Of a stretch of DNA of 64,000 bases, positions 17,791 through 27,267 are shown piece by piece (the first letter of the stretch is position 1; each line of letters opens with the position of its first letter). The DNA is from Candidatus Obscuribacter sp. (GTDB lineage Bacteria; Cyanobacteriota; Vampirovibrionia; Obscuribacterales; Obscuribacteraceae), in contig JADKDV010000003.1 in the NCBI GenBank assembly GCA_016718315.1, positions 1 through 64,000 of the forward strand, written 5' to 3'. The notes beneath the pieces are model-generated. The model was not told the DNA's origin, searched no databases, and was given only the letters and a program-made list of their open reading frames with translations. Both the position numbers and the translations under genes were made by a program.

Positions 17791-19388
17791 GGCTTGGGCA
17801 CTTCCGTCATTGCCGGGCTCACTGTGCCAGTTTTGCCTTCAGCTTCCATGTCGTCCAGGCTTTTTTGCACGGCACTGTCTTCAAAGTAGGCTAGCAGTGC
17901 AATGCTGCGCAGTGGTTTAAACATTTTGCGGGTAAGTTCGATTTTGCCAAAAGACCAGGCATTTACAAGAGTGACTCGCTTGTCCAGGCTTAGATTTTCA
18001 AAGAGATTAAGACCAAAGGCGATAGCTCCAAGTCTAAAGCCAAACATGCCGATTTTAATCAGGGTGCGCAGTTTGACTGGCAGTGCAGAGAGCTCTTCGC
18101 ACAAAAATTGCGCCGCCATCGTACAGGCTTGTTTTTGCTGAGCGCTATCAATTTTGGCTACAGCCGGGCAGATTGCTTCAGTCAGGGCAATCCAAAATGG
18201 TGTCAGCTTAATTGGTAGTTCTTCGCTCTTAAGTGATGGTACCGAAGTAATTAGAGCAAAGTTGCTTTCGGATGCCAGCTCTGCCAGACCGACCGGCTTG
18301 GCTTCCCAGGCGAGAGCGGCAGTGGCACCAAGCTCTACGCCATATCTGGCCATGGCAATGACGCCCCAGATGGTGACAGTAGAATAAAAAATCAGGTGCA
18401 CTACAACGGCATAACTTATCGCTGTACTGGGATCTACTGTGGCTATGTTAAAGGGCAAGATGGCCTGACTTATAATGGCCGGCATAAATGGTGGCAAAAA
18501 TGACGCACCCGGTTTGCTTGTCACCGCCTGTAGTGCTTCGGAGCAGCAGCGGTGATAAACAGCAAGGTAGCCTGGTGTCGATGGTACGAGGATGCCGAGA
18601 TTGGTAAAGGCCATCACTGCCATCGCTTTTATTGGGCTAAGCGTAATTTTAAAGCACGGCATTATTAGCGCAAACATCAGACCTTCGACGATCCAGATGA
18701 TAAAACTAAGCAAGAGTACAGTTAGAGATGATGTGGCGTCGCGCAGACAGCTAAAGCCTCGACTGACTTGAGTAGTCAGTGCCAGTACTTTGTGGTGGAT
18801 TTTGCGACCAAAAGGATGACTTACCTGGGAGGCAAGATTAAACGAAACCTGCGGGAAAATCGCGAGAAAGAAGACACAAGGCAACACCATTGCAAAAATT
18901 AAGCCAGCAATTTGAGCGGCATTTCTCATCCAGGCTTCGGTGGGCGTAATCAGGCTGGCCGCTACAAAAAGGCAAAGAATGGTGAGTCCATCCAGTAATC
19001 TTTCCAAAAAGGTAACTGTCAGCGCCAGGGCATAGGGCAAACCCGTGCGTTCCGCCAGCATACCGGCTCTGGCAAACTCGCCCAGTCTGGCTGGCAAAAT
19101 GTTGTTGACGGCATAGCCAACTGCAATAATATTGCTTGCCGTAGCAGTGGTCACTGTGGCTTCACCACCGACTAACTGCTTGAGGCGGAGACCCCTTAAG
19201 AGCATGCCCACCATATAAGTTGCTACCGCCAGAGGCACCCAGGGCAACCATATAGCAGTGGCAAAAGCCTGACTGACATTGTCCCACTTGATAGTGCGGC
19301 TGGTCATGACAAGCAAGAGCATGCTCACAAAAAGTCCGGCAAAGACAATTGCGCCGCGGCTCTTAATTACTTTGAGGGTTGAATTCAT
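17787..19388 (-). CDS. Flippase-like membrane protein fused to an oxidoreductase small-subunit-like domain
   Basis: A 533-residue protein. Residues 1 to about 350 form a multi-helix lysylphosphatidylglycerol-synthetase-type transmembrane domain (AglD/UPF0104 family) with its signatures NNILPARLGEFARAGMLAERTG and FTNLGILVPSTPGYLAVYH. Residues 390-515 are soluble (LRTLIKIGMFGFRLGAIAFG, LSLDKRVTLVNAW, MFKPLRSIALLAYFEDSAVQ) and resemble the small-subunit/N-terminal segment found with GMC dehydrogenases. A fusion of these two parts is unusual. The GMC gene starts inside its stop codon (ATGA), supporting a membrane-tethered complex. First gene of the operon. Confidence 0.75.
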   Translation of the reverse strand: MNSTLKVIKSRGAIVFAGLFVSMLLLVMTSRTIKWDNVSQAFATAIWLPWVPLAVATYMVGMLLRGLRLKQLVGGEATVTTATASNIIAVGYAVNNILPARLGEFARAGMLAERTGLPYALALTVTFLERLLDGLTILCLFVAASLITPTEAWMRNAAQIAGLIFAMVLPCVFFLAIFPQVSFNLASQVSHPFGRKIHHKVLALTTQVSRGFSCLRDATSSLTVLLLSFIIWIVEGLMFALIMPCFKITLSPIKAMAVMAFTNLGILVPSTPGYLAVYHRCCSEALQAVTSKPGASFLPPFMPAIISQAILPFNIATVDPSTAISYAVVVHLIFYSTVTIWGVIAMARYGVELGATAALAWEAKPVGLAELASESNFALITSVPSLKSEELPIKLTPFWIALTEAICPAVAKIDSAQQKQACTMAAQFLCEELSALPVKLRTLIKIGMFGFRLGAIAFGLNLFENLSLDKRVTLVNAWSFGKIELTRKMFKPLRSIALLAYFEDSAVQKSLDDMEAEGKTGTVSPAMTEVPKP

Positions 19389-19509
19389 GGACCAGGAGGC
19401 TGCCGAATAATCTAAAAGGGTGCTGACTAGGGTTAAAATCTTCCCAGCACAGCTTTATTTAACTCTCTTGATAAGGGTTATTGTGTATTTCTTGTATTGC
19501 TAAGGAGAG

Positions 19510-21063
19510 ATGATGGATTCGACACAGGGCGAGGTCAAGGTGATTGACGAGTCATCACTACGGCAATATTTCCGTCATTTGCTCGATGTCGCCCCTGGTG
19601 TGGGTCGCAAACAACTGAGACAGTCAAGAGACCGGCTCAATAGTCGTTTGCGTGAGCGTTTGGGTCAAGCTCAAGGCTCAGAGCGTGCTCACCTCGAAAA
19701 TCTAATCGAGCAAGTTAATTCGGCTTTTGAATGTCTCACTAATAATGAGAGATTTAGCGAATATCTAACCCGGGTCAACCACTCAGGCAGTAATTTTGAC
19801 CTGGAGCGGGTGCCTGAAGAACTCAATACAAAGCCCAAGGCGCCGCCGCGCAGACAAGTCGAAAGACGTCAGGCGCACACGCAGGAGCGCATGGAGCGTA
19901 TTTCTGCCTTGATTGCCGAGACGATTGCTACATCCAGTCAGGCCGAGGCGCGCCGTTTGACCACGGGTAAGTTGCCGGAGTCGGACGCCTTTTATGAGAC
20001 TATCTATGCTCATGCCAAAGCCGCCGGGCAAGCACTTAAGGTAAGCGAAATAGCGCAAGCTGAAAAGTCTGGCAAGTACGACATTGACGAGCATTGTATT
20101 GCCGAACTAGATGCCTTTATCGAAGATAAAGCTGAAATAGCAGCAGGCAAAGAGTACGACCGCCTAGAATATATGGCCGCTCAACTACCTGAGCCCCACG
20201 GCAAAAGCCGCATTGTAGCAGCTTCTCTGACAGTGATTATCTTGCTTCTGGTGGGTTATTACGCCTGGTTTGCCATGAGTCAGGGGCCGGTTTTGATGAA
20301 GCAGGAAGGCGTGACTGCCTCAACTCTCAGTGCTAACGATATTGCGCTTGCCGAAAGTCAGTTTGAGGCGGGAGTGGAAGTGCCTGCTATAGATAAACTC
20401 ACTTGTTTGGATAAGATGGTCTCCACTGCTGGCTTTGCTGGTATTGCCGGTGTAGCCAACGACCTGGGTAAACCTGGGGCACAGGATTACCAGAAAGGCA
20501 TCAAACTGGTATACGAAAACAATTACAACGGTGCTCTTGAGTGTTTTGAGAAAGCCTCCAAGAGCAAAGAGGTTGCCAGCCAGTCCTATTATTGCAAGGG
20601 TGTATTGTACGGCGCTCGTGGACAAATTGATGATGCGTTAAATGCTTATTCACTGGCGCTGATAAACAATCCTAACTTTGTTCAAGCTCTATACAATAGA
20701 GCGCTATGTCATCAGATCACGGGTAGCTTACTGCTCAAGAGTCAAGTGCCAGCAGACAGAGCAAATTGTATGCGTAATTTGCAGTCAGCTCTCAATAACT
20801 ATAAGTTAGCCCTTAAGTTAGACCCCCGTCTCGCTCAGGCTCATTTTAATCTAGGCTGGGTTAATTATTGTCTGGGTCGCACAACCAATGCTATTCAAGA
20901 TTTTGGTCAATGTTCAGAGTTGAGTTCGATGGTACCTGCTAGCGACTACAACAAAAATGTACTGGTGCACTCTCAAGATACCACTGGCAGTGTCACAACT
21001 CCTCTTACGGTAGGGATGCCACCGGCTCCAGTGGGACCAGTTGGACCAGCGGGACCACAGTAA
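19510..21063 (+). CDS. J-domain-like/TPR single-pass membrane protein
   Basis: A 517-residue protein with a clear ribosome site (AAGGAGAG) before ATG 19510; ATG 19513 is an alternative. Residues 15-95 look like a J-domain (LRQYFRHLLDV, a helical middle, then VNSAFECLTNNERFSEYL), but the HPD tripeptide that stimulates DnaK is missing. One membrane helix lies at about 235-258 (VAASLTVIILLLVGYYAWFA). The C-terminal half has TPR units (QDYQKGIKLVYENNYNGALECF; IDDALNAYSLALINNPNFVQAL; NNYKLALKLDPRLAQAHFNLG) and ends in a Pro/Gly tail. Probable scaffold in the inner membrane; function unknown. Confidence 0.7.
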   Translation: MMDSTQGEVKVIDESSLRQYFRHLLDVAPGVGRKQLRQSRDRLNSRLRERLGQAQGSERAHLENLIEQVNSAFECLTNNERFSEYLTRVNHSGSNFDLERVPEELNTKPKAPPRRQVERRQAHTQERMERISALIAETIATSSQAEARRLTTGKLPESDAFYETIYAHAKAAGQALKVSEIAQAEKSGKYDIDEHCIAELDAFIEDKAEIAAGKEYDRLEYMAAQLPEPHGKSRIVAASLTVIILLLVGYYAWFAMSQGPVLMKQEGVTASTLSANDIALAESQFEAGVEVPAIDKLTCLDKMVSTAGFAGIAGVANDLGKPGAQDYQKGIKLVYENNYNGALECFEKASKSKEVASQSYYCKGVLYGARGQIDDALNAYSLALINNPNFVQALYNRALCHQITGSLLLKSQVPADRANCMRNLQSALNNYKLALKLDPRLAQAHFNLGWVNYCLGRTTNAIQDFGQCSELSSMVPASDYNKNVLVHSQDTTGSVTTPLTVGMPPAPVGPVGPAGPQ

Positions 21064-21078
21064 TCAGGGCATTTTAGA

Positions 21079-21098
21079 TATCTATCTATCTATCTATC
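21079..21098. repeat. TATC tetranucleotide repeat, 5 copies
   Basis: Five perfect TATC copies lie just downstream of the J-domain/TPR gene and upstream of its terminator. The position is noncoding. Confidence 0.9.
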
Positions 21099-21113
21099 TG
21101 AGCCAGTTAATTA

Positions 21114-21144
21114 AAAGAGGATGTTCGATTTGAACATCCTCTTT
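21114..21144. terminator. Bidirectional intrinsic terminator
   Basis: A perfect 13-bp inverted repeat (AAAGAGGATGTTC / GAACATCCTCTTT, 5-base loop) lies between the convergent J-domain/TPR gene and the small lipoprotein gene. The A/T ends allow termination in both directions. Confidence 0.85.
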
Positions 21145-21169
21145 ACTCTGTCGCACACAGAACTAATGA

Positions 21170-21577
21170 TTATTTTGTTGCTTCTTTAGCTCGACCGTAG
21201 TCGTTCCATTCGGCTTTGGCGACATCGGCATTGTGCTCAACAGCTCTCTTGTATTCTGCTGCTTGCTTGTCTAGATTTTTTTTGCTCAACTCGGCGGTTT
21301 TCTTTAGATCGCTTTTGGCAGAATCAAGTCTTGCTTTTTCCAAATCAAGCTCTTTCTTTTGCAAGTCAATTGCTTTTGAATTGGCTTCTGTCTGTTGTTC
21401 AACGCCTTGCTTCAGCGCTTCGGTGCGCTCTTCGATGGTAGCTTTTTGCGCATCTTTTTGTTTGTCCAGATCGCTCTTGCGCTCGCCGACTACTTCTTGT
21501 GTGTTGCTGCATCCAGTAAGTACGGCTCCTGTTGCCACTACCGATAGCATTGTTGCTAGCATATTTTTCAATTTCAT
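21170..21577 (-). CDS. Small coiled-coil lipoprotein
   Basis: About 135 residues from ATG 21577. I chose this start because GAGGAA lies 6 bases upstream and it begins a standard lipoprotein signal peptide (MKLKNMLATMLSVVATG, lipobox LTGC). An earlier start at 21601 is less likely. After the lipidated Cys the protein is almost entirely Lys/Glu/Ala/Gln helix (ATIEERTEALKQGVEQQTEA, LDLEKARLDSAKSDLKKTAE), a long coiled coil. It is probably anchored in a membrane and projecting into the periplasm. No family recognised; Lpp-like spacing roles are possible but unproven. Confidence 0.7.
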   Translation of the reverse strand: MKLKNMLATMLSVVATGAVLTGCSNTQEVVGERKSDLDKQKDAQKATIEERTEALKQGVEQQTEANSKAIDLQKKELDLEKARLDSAKSDLKKTAELSKKNLDKQAAEYKRAVEHNADVAKAEWNDYGRAKEATK

Positions 21578-21719
21578 GACTATTTCCTCACTTCCCTGCA
21601 CTGTCCAAGACCGCTTTTACCTGTAGAGGTTCCCAAAAGTGCAAAGTCAATGCCATTATCTAGTCTAGGCGCTGGCAGCAGCAGTGCCGATACTACTATT
21701 AGTGGCACATGCCGCGCTG

Positions 21720-21965
21720 CTATTGATTGCTTGTCTGTGGATTGAGCACCCGGCCAAGGTGGGCTTTGAGCATCTCCAGATGGCGCAAATCATCGTGTCT
21801 GATGGTCACCAAAATCTGCGTTAAGTGAGTGTCGGACTGGACGTCTTGCATGTATTTTTCGTAGGCAGCAAGGGCCTGAGATTTTTTGTGCATGATAGCG
21901 ATTATGTCGTAGGCTACGTCATTTAGAGGAAATCTCTCGCTGACATAGTTTTTTTTGTCTGGCAT
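21720..21965 (-). CDS. Small ferritin-like helical protein
   Basis: An 81-residue protein with a strong ribosome site (AAGGAGT) ahead of its ATG. It is all helical: AIMHKKSQALAAYEKYMQDV, then LTQILVTIRHDDLRHLEMLKAHL. The E and HDDLRHLE pattern suggests a short ferritin-like or spore-coat-like (two-helix) unit, but the full metal-ligand set is not visible. It lies with other small envelope and stress genes transcribed in the same direction. Confidence 0.55.
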   Translation of the reverse strand: MPDKKNYVSERFPLNDVAYDIIAIMHKKSQALAAYEKYMQDVQSDTHLTQILVTIRHDDLRHLEMLKAHLGRVLNPQTSNQ

Positions 21966-22074
21966 TATGGTAACTCCTTAGGTTTAAGAGGGCAAAAGAT
22001 TGGCAGTAGTTTGAGCTACTGCCATTCCTCTGGTGACTCGATTGGATAGGCTACCTGGCTTGTAGCGTTGGTTA

Positions 22075-22692
22075 TTACTGGATGCGCTTGAGTACGCTTT
22101 CAGTAACCATAATTCGTCTCGTTGAAGTCGAAGGGTCTGTATAAATCAGAGGCACGTATCTTGTTTCTGTTACTTGAGTAACAGTGCGGCTGACGTCATC
22201 CAGATTTTGGGCAAGCGCCATGGCCTGATCATATGTCAAATTGGTGCGCAGGCGAGACAGTCCGTCCACTGTAATAACACCGTTGAGGCGTGCTTCCAGT
22301 TCGGCCACTCTGGCGGCATCCAATCTTGCTCTAGCTGCTTCCAGGTCGCTTGCCAGCTGTGTGCGTCGGCTGATGATGCTATCTGCTAACACATCCGACA
22401 TAGTCACGCCGCCAGAGATTGTTTTGGTGACAACAACGTCGCCAGGTGTTTGCACCGTGCGAGTCACTACTGTAGAGCTTGAGCCTGGTTGTGGCATTGA
22501 GACAACTTGTGTGCGGCGAATTACACCGCCGTCCATGCGTCCAACAATATTGCCATTGGAATCGAGAATTGCTCCGTCTGAACTAATTGTGCCAGTTACA
22601 TAATTGGTCACAACTGAATCGGCGTAAGCAGCCCCTGTACCAATTAACACTGACATGGCCAGGAATAACCCGGCAAGAGTTGTCTTTTTCAT
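22075..22692 (-). CDS. Secreted protein of unknown function
   Basis: A 205-residue protein with a clear signal peptide (MKKTTLAGLFLAMSVLIGTG, cleavage AYA-DS). Beta-rich Thr/Val sequence follows (SSDGAILDSNGNIVGRMDGG, VVTRTVQTPGDVVVTKTISGG), then a helical segment (ASDLEAARARLDAARVAELEARL) and a C-terminal VTQVTETRYVPLIYTDPSTS. I recognise no family. An inverted repeat at 22726-22759 lies 34 bp upstream. Confidence 0.6.
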   Translation of the reverse strand: MKKTTLAGLFLAMSVLIGTGAAYADSVVTNYVTGTISSDGAILDSNGNIVGRMDGGVIRRTQVVSMPQPGSSSTVVTRTVQTPGDVVVTKTISGGVTMSDVLADSIISRRTQLASDLEAARARLDAARVAELEARLNGVITVDGLSRLRTNLTYDQAMALAQNLDDVSRTVTQVTETRYVPLIYTDPSTSTRRIMVTESVLKRIQ

Positions 22693-22725
22693 TTCTTAAA
22701 TCCTTCTATTAGCCTTAAAATAGTA

Positions 22726-22759
22726 ATGCGTTGTATCAAGGCGACGACAGACAACGCAT
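22726..22759. promoter_or_regulatory. Inverted repeat upstream of the secreted protein gene
   Basis: Two 9-bp arms (ATGCGTTGT / ACAACGCAT) are separated by 16 bases, 34 bp ahead of the start at 22692. It could be an operator or a 5'-UTR hairpin. No downstream T run on the minus strand suggests a terminator. Confidence 0.35.
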
Positions 22760-22901
22760 GCGATCGTGTTTGATTGACTGATTGTGCAGACCCGGCAGTT
22801 ACGCGCTGGTTCCTGTTATTTGCTTAATTGACTGCAATAACCTTAGATCTGAAACATCAGTTGCTGCTATCAAGACTTGCTAATCAAGCCTAGAACACTT
22901 G

Positions 22902-23453
22902 CTACCTCAAGCTTGACCTGGCACGACGCATTAGTGCTACAGGTTCTTCTTTGATGCAATTAACATCTCTGGCATTTGCCAGCTTAAAGATTTGCTCGGC
23001 CTTTTTACGCTGGTCGCCGTTTTCGGTATGTACTGATATAAAGATGTTTTGGCCGTTGCTCAATTTGCCATCATATTGAATCGCTTCGTATTCAGGCATG
23101 GTCAGACCAAATAGGCCTCCGACCGCACCCACTAGTGCACCACCAATAGCGGCACAGCTCAGAGCGGCAAGATTCGGACCTGCTGCGATAAATGCACCCA
23201 TATAAGGTACAGCCAGCATGCCTGCCCCAATAAACCATCCCACCAAAGCTCCTGTACCCAGTCCAAGAGCGGCGCCGATGCTGACACCTTCTGGCGCTTT
23301 TGAATGTTTTTCATAGCCGACATCATGCACACCGCGTGTATCTGGCATCAGTAGCGAAATATTGCGGTTTTCAAAACCAGCCATTTTTAGGCTCTGAACG
23401 ATAGCGTCTGCTTTTAAAATGTCCGAGACTAGACACACAACTGCGATAGACAT
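22902..23453 (-). CDS. YflT-like protein with central glycine-rich hydrophobic segment
   Basis: A 183-residue protein. The N-terminus (SIAVVCLVSDILKADAIVQS, MAGFENRNISLLMPDT) resembles the general-stress YflT/DUF1269-type fold that pairs a beta-alpha unit with a glycine-zipper membrane segment. Residues 60-120 are two Gly/Ala-rich hydrophobic stretches (GAALGLGTGALVGWFIGAG; AAIGGALVGAVGGLFGL). A soluble IFISVHTENGDQRKKAEQIF region follows. Likely membrane-associated and stress-related; identity uncertain. Confidence 0.6.
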   Translation of the reverse strand: MSIAVVCLVSDILKADAIVQSLKMAGFENRNISLLMPDTRGVHDVGYEKHSKAPEGVSIGAALGLGTGALVGWFIGAGMLAVPYMGAFIAAGPNLAALSCAAIGGALVGAVGGLFGLTMPEYEAIQYDGKLSNGQNIFISVHTENGDQRKKAEQIFKLANARDVNCIKEEPVALMRRARSSLR

Positions 23454-23942
<489 letters not shown>

Positions 23943-26207
23943 TTAAAGCCTGGCGTCAGCACTAAATTCTATTTGAGAGCCACCGGCCGCAGGCCTGGCG
24001 ATCAAATCATTGATCTTGATTTTGCTCCACTTTGTTTCACCAAAAATTGCCAGGTTCCCCTGGTGCTTAACTGGCACTGTTAGCTCTTTTAGATGCGAAA
24101 GTATAATTTGACGTTCAGTCGAAGTTAAAAGACCGGCTCCTACTTCACTCCAGTCGAGCTTGAGGTCTTTCGGTAAGGGCAGCTGCATTTCCAGGTTGTA
24201 TTGAACCTTTGTTGGTTCGCTTTTACTGCCGTAAAATTTGTAATTGACTTTGCCAGGACCAGTTAGATGTCCAGACAGCTGCCAGGGTTTAGTCTCCCAC
24301 TTGTTTTTGGCGATTATCAGTCCGCATTTTTCTACTGTGCCTTGCATGTCAACATCAGCGGAGGCGACAAATTCCATCTCACCACCGATTGTTGGTCTCA
24401 TTTTTTCGATGCGTAAATTGGTCAACTTTACGTTTTTTGCCATGGCGTTGCGATAGCGCCAGTGCTTGTCTTCGACCAGAGTTTTGTTCAAGTCAAAGCT
24501 ATATTCAGTGGGTGATTCTCTGGCGATTGCTTCTTCTAGAGCCTGATCTGGCAGCAATAGCTGACAGTCTTTAAGTGCCAGAGTGGACTTGCCTTTGACG
24601 ACGGAGAGGTCCAGTCCACGAGCTTTGACGTCAGCCTGGAAGTCTTTAAAGAAGGGCGATTTTTTGATTGAAAAGTCAAGGTCACTCTTGAGCTGGACTT
24701 CTTCATCCACTTCAAATAAAAGCCTGCCATTTAAATCTTCTAGCTCTATGTCGCTACCGCCCAGATAGAGCTGACCTTTACCGACTGTCAAATTGATAGG
24801 TAAAGTCATCTTGGTTTTCTGGTTAGTCGTTTTTTCAAGCCACATTTCGGACGGCACAGTCAAGTTAGATGCACCGGAGCCGCAAAGCGAAAAGCTGCTG
24901 TCGTTATTGGTCCATTCAACGCGCTTGAATTTTGCTGTACCCTTTTGCAATGAAAAATTGAGGTCACCCTGCTTGTCAAAAGAGAGAGGTCCCACTGTAC
25001 TCTTTTCTAGTGAGAGGCTGAGCTTACTGGCTTTTTTTGCCACAGTAACCATAATTGATTGGGCCACAGCATTGGCGGTTGTGGCAAAGTGAGTCTCGTG
25101 AGTTTCGCCCAGGGGCTGCACCACCAGCAGTGCCGGGACTGTGCCTGGAAATATACCTACAGTCTCATGTATATCAGTCTTTATATCTGCTTTTGTGCCG
25201 ATAAGAAACATCTTGCTGGTAAGCTCCAGCACTGGCTCTCTTGTATCCGAAAACCGAGTCCATTTAAGTTGGGAGAGATCTATATTGCAAGTATCACTAA
25301 TGGAGTTAGAGCGTTTGAGCTTGCCAAAATCAAAACTACACTCTTTGAGCGTGATGTCGTGTTGTGGCTCTTTGGCTTTGGAGTTATCCGAACTACTACT
25401 CTTTTGTTTTTTGCTTTGCTCTAGCTCCAGTGTCAGTGCTTTGCCGACATGCTTGATTGCTAAATTAAAACGAGCATCGCCGCCATTGAAGCGACAATCT
25501 GTCTTACGCCCGAGCCATTTGCAACCAGGTTCAAAGTGTAAATTGACAAGCATGTTGCCGCTATAGTTGAGGTCATGGTCAACCACCAGATCACTCATTG
25601 TGATCGTGCTTTCCTTTGCTACATGCAAAGTTTTGAGCCCAAATTTGAGTTCCGCGCCCGGCCTTAATTCCAGCCTGGCGTTTTCTACTTTCATGTGGGC
25701 AAGCACATTACGTAAACCGCCATCATTGTTGCCAAACTGTAGGATATTAAAGAGAAAGGCTCCTAGAAAACGACCGAAATCTACTTCCCCAGTGACTTTG
25801 CCCTCGCCCAGCTGAATTGTTTGGGGGACAGGAATGGTGTCCACTGAAAATTGCTTTGAGGTCCAGAGAGAGCCAGTAGCGTTGCGTGTGGAGATTACTT
25901 CTGGATTGGTTACTGGTAACTCCAGGTCGATGCGGAACTCTGTATCCGGTGCAAAACTTATATTGTGACTACCCACCCAATAACTGCCAGCGGCAAATTT
26001 ACCACTTGCCACCAGTTGCAATTTGCCTGCTACAGCCAAAAGTCTCTTTATGTCGGGCTGAGTTACTTTGACATCAAGGGCGGCACTGAGTGTCTGTTTT
26101 TGCGGGATGGTCGGCACAATTGCATTGTGTTGGTTACATCCCGTCAGGGCGACACAAAGGAGTGGAGCTATTAGAGAGCTGGTCAAACGTGGATGCATGA
26201 CAAGCAA
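23943..26207 (-). CDS. Large lipoprotein, beta-rich, AsmA-like
   Basis: A 754-residue protein with a lipoprotein signal (hydrophobic LIAPLLCVALTGC; Cys at about residue 24). The mature part is a long series of beta-strand segments with charged/hydrophobic alternation (QLGEGKVTGEVDFGRFLGAF, NVLAHMKVENARLELRPGA, SGNMLVNLHFEPGC). This is like AsmA/DUF748-type proteins that bridge membranes or carry lipids. A Ser/Lys-rich linker lies near 270. I cannot assign it to a defined family. Lipid anchoring is well supported; a lipid-transfer role is inference. Confidence 0.65.
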   Translation of the reverse strand: MLVMHPRLTSSLIAPLLCVALTGCNQHNAIVPTIPQKQTLSAALDVKVTQPDIKRLLAVAGKLQLVASGKFAAGSYWVGSHNISFAPDTEFRIDLELPVTNPEVISTRNATGSLWTSKQFSVDTIPVPQTIQLGEGKVTGEVDFGRFLGAFLFNILQFGNNDGGLRNVLAHMKVENARLELRPGAELKFGLKTLHVAKESTITMSDLVVDHDLNYSGNMLVNLHFEPGCKWLGRKTDCRFNGGDARFNLAIKHVGKALTLELEQSKKQKSSSSDNSKAKEPQHDITLKECSFDFGKLKRSNSISDTCNIDLSQLKWTRFSDTREPVLELTSKMFLIGTKADIKTDIHETVGIFPGTVPALLVVQPLGETHETHFATTANAVAQSIMVTVAKKASKLSLSLEKSTVGPLSFDKQGDLNFSLQKGTAKFKRVEWTNNDSSFSLCGSGASNLTVPSEMWLEKTTNQKTKMTLPINLTVGKGQLYLGGSDIELEDLNGRLLFEVDEEVQLKSDLDFSIKKSPFFKDFQADVKARGLDLSVVKGKSTLALKDCQLLLPDQALEEAIARESPTEYSFDLNKTLVEDKHWRYRNAMAKNVKLTNLRIEKMRPTIGGEMEFVASADVDMQGTVEKCGLIIAKNKWETKPWQLSGHLTGPGKVNYKFYGSKSEPTKVQYNLEMQLPLPKDLKLDWSEVGAGLLTSTERQIILSHLKELTVPVKHQGNLAIFGETKWSKIKINDLIARPAAGGSQIEFSADARL

Positions 26208-26275
26208 TGTATCAGATTTTTGAGCGCTGGACAGTGAGCCATGGGCTCGCTTTTGACTCAGCAGTTAAATACTTA

Positions 26276-26465
26276 TGACAGTAAGCCGTCCTGGCGCAGG
26301 CTTGCGATGGTTTCGGCCTTGAGTCCCGGTAGATAACTGGCCTTTATATATTTAAATCCACCAATACTTATCAATGGCAAGGTATCGCGGCTGATAAAGA
26401 GCCTGTCCTGAAAGCCTCTGGCCCTGGCGGTCAGCTCTGAAGTGCCTGTATTTTGCTCGGTGTCT
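26276..26465 (-). pseudogene. Out-of-frame C-terminal domain of the membrane protein upstream
   Basis: Directly after the poly-Thr tract of the gene at 26431-27267, the -1 frame is open for about 63 codons and reads like a real protein: KDTEQNTGTSELTARARGFQ, DRLFISRDTLPLISIGGF, KYIKASYLPGLKAETIAS, RQDGLLS, then TAA at 26273-26275. In that frame the trinucleotide repeat codes poly-Asn. One base lost at or next to the repeat would explain why the annotated frame stops early with KTPSKIQALQS. Confidence 0.5.
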
Positions 26466-27267
26466 TTGTTGTTGTTGTTGTTGTTGTTGTTGAGCCTGAT
26501 TTGCTGCTTGCTAGTTTTTGGGCTGCTTCAATCTCGGCTTTTAGCTCTTTCATGCTCTTGAGGTTGTTTGTTTGTACTAGCAGTCCCAGAATAATTATGC
26601 GAAAGATCGGTGCAGCAACAATCAAAGTAAGACAGACGCTGCTCAGCTTGAGACCAAAAACCCATGCTTGAGTCAGTACTAAAATGCTGGTAAATGCCAG
26701 CATCGGTCGCAAAAATAGAGCGATGTATTTTTCTCTGTATGCCAGTTCAAAAGCACAGTTCTGGCGCAGGCAGTAGAGTCTGGCAATGTCTAGCGGTACT
26801 TGCTCAATTTCTTCTGGATACCAGCTATCGATCAAGGAAAGCTCTGGGGGATGTTCGCTAGCCAGTTTACTTTGATAGTTTTCGGCTTCTATTTTTACAT
26901 CGCTGAGCTCTTTGATTGGCCCTGCCACACTTTCATTCCATGGCAGAGTCAATACCTTTGTGTCGTAGGCTTCGAGATCTAGATTGGCTGTACGTCGGTG
27001 CTTTTTGCGAATAGGATCGAGTACAAGATCACAGTAAAGCAGCACTGCTACTCCAGATAGAGCAAATGCCGATAACAAAGTGTCTAAGTCGAAGGCGCCG
27101 ACTGGAGATAATTTTGTCAGTTGATAGGCAGCAAGACAAACAATAATTGGTGTGAATGAAACCATGATCTCGTGCTTGCGTCCTTGCTTGGCTTGCGCGT
27201 AAGCCTGACGATGTGCTGAAAGAAAGTCTTTATAGAGTTGATGATTGCGACAAATAGAATTAGTCAA
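26431..27267 (-). CDS. Multi-pass membrane protein ending in a poly-Thr tract
   Basis: A 278-residue protein with four predicted membrane segments: two near residues 34-95 (IMVSFTPIIVCLAAYQL; LLSAFALSGVAVLLYCDLVL) and two near 185-230 (MLAFTSILVLTQAWVFGL; SVCLTLIVAAPIFRIIILGL). A soluble loop lies between (about 100-180) and a helical tail follows (MKELKAEIEAAQKLASSKSG). It then has eight Thr coded by a TTG/CAA-type trinucleotide repeat and stops after KTPSKIQALQS. The -1 frame continues into a plausible domain, so the true C-terminus is probably longer. Topology and the position of that extra domain recall YcxB-like proteins, but I am not sure. Confidence 0.65.
   Translation of the reverse strand: MTNSICRNHQLYKDFLSAHRQAYAQAKQGRKHEIMVSFTPIIVCLAAYQLTKLSPVGAFDLDTLLSAFALSGVAVLLYCDLVLDPIRKKHRRTANLDLEAYDTKVLTLPWNESVAGPIKELSDVKIEAENYQSKLASEHPPELSLIDSWYPEEIEQVPLDIARLYCLRQNCAFELAYREKYIALFLRPMLAFTSILVLTQAWVFGLKLSSVCLTLIVAAPIFRIIILGLLVQTNNLKSMKELKAEIEAAQKLASSKSGSTTTTTTTTKTPSKIQALQS
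26466..26492. repeat. TTG trinucleotide repeat, 9 copies, in coding sequence
   Basis: Nine perfect TTG copies lie near the 3' end of the membrane protein gene. In the annotated minus-strand frame they code Thr; in the -1 frame they code Asn, which connects to a better C-terminus. Confidence 0.95.
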
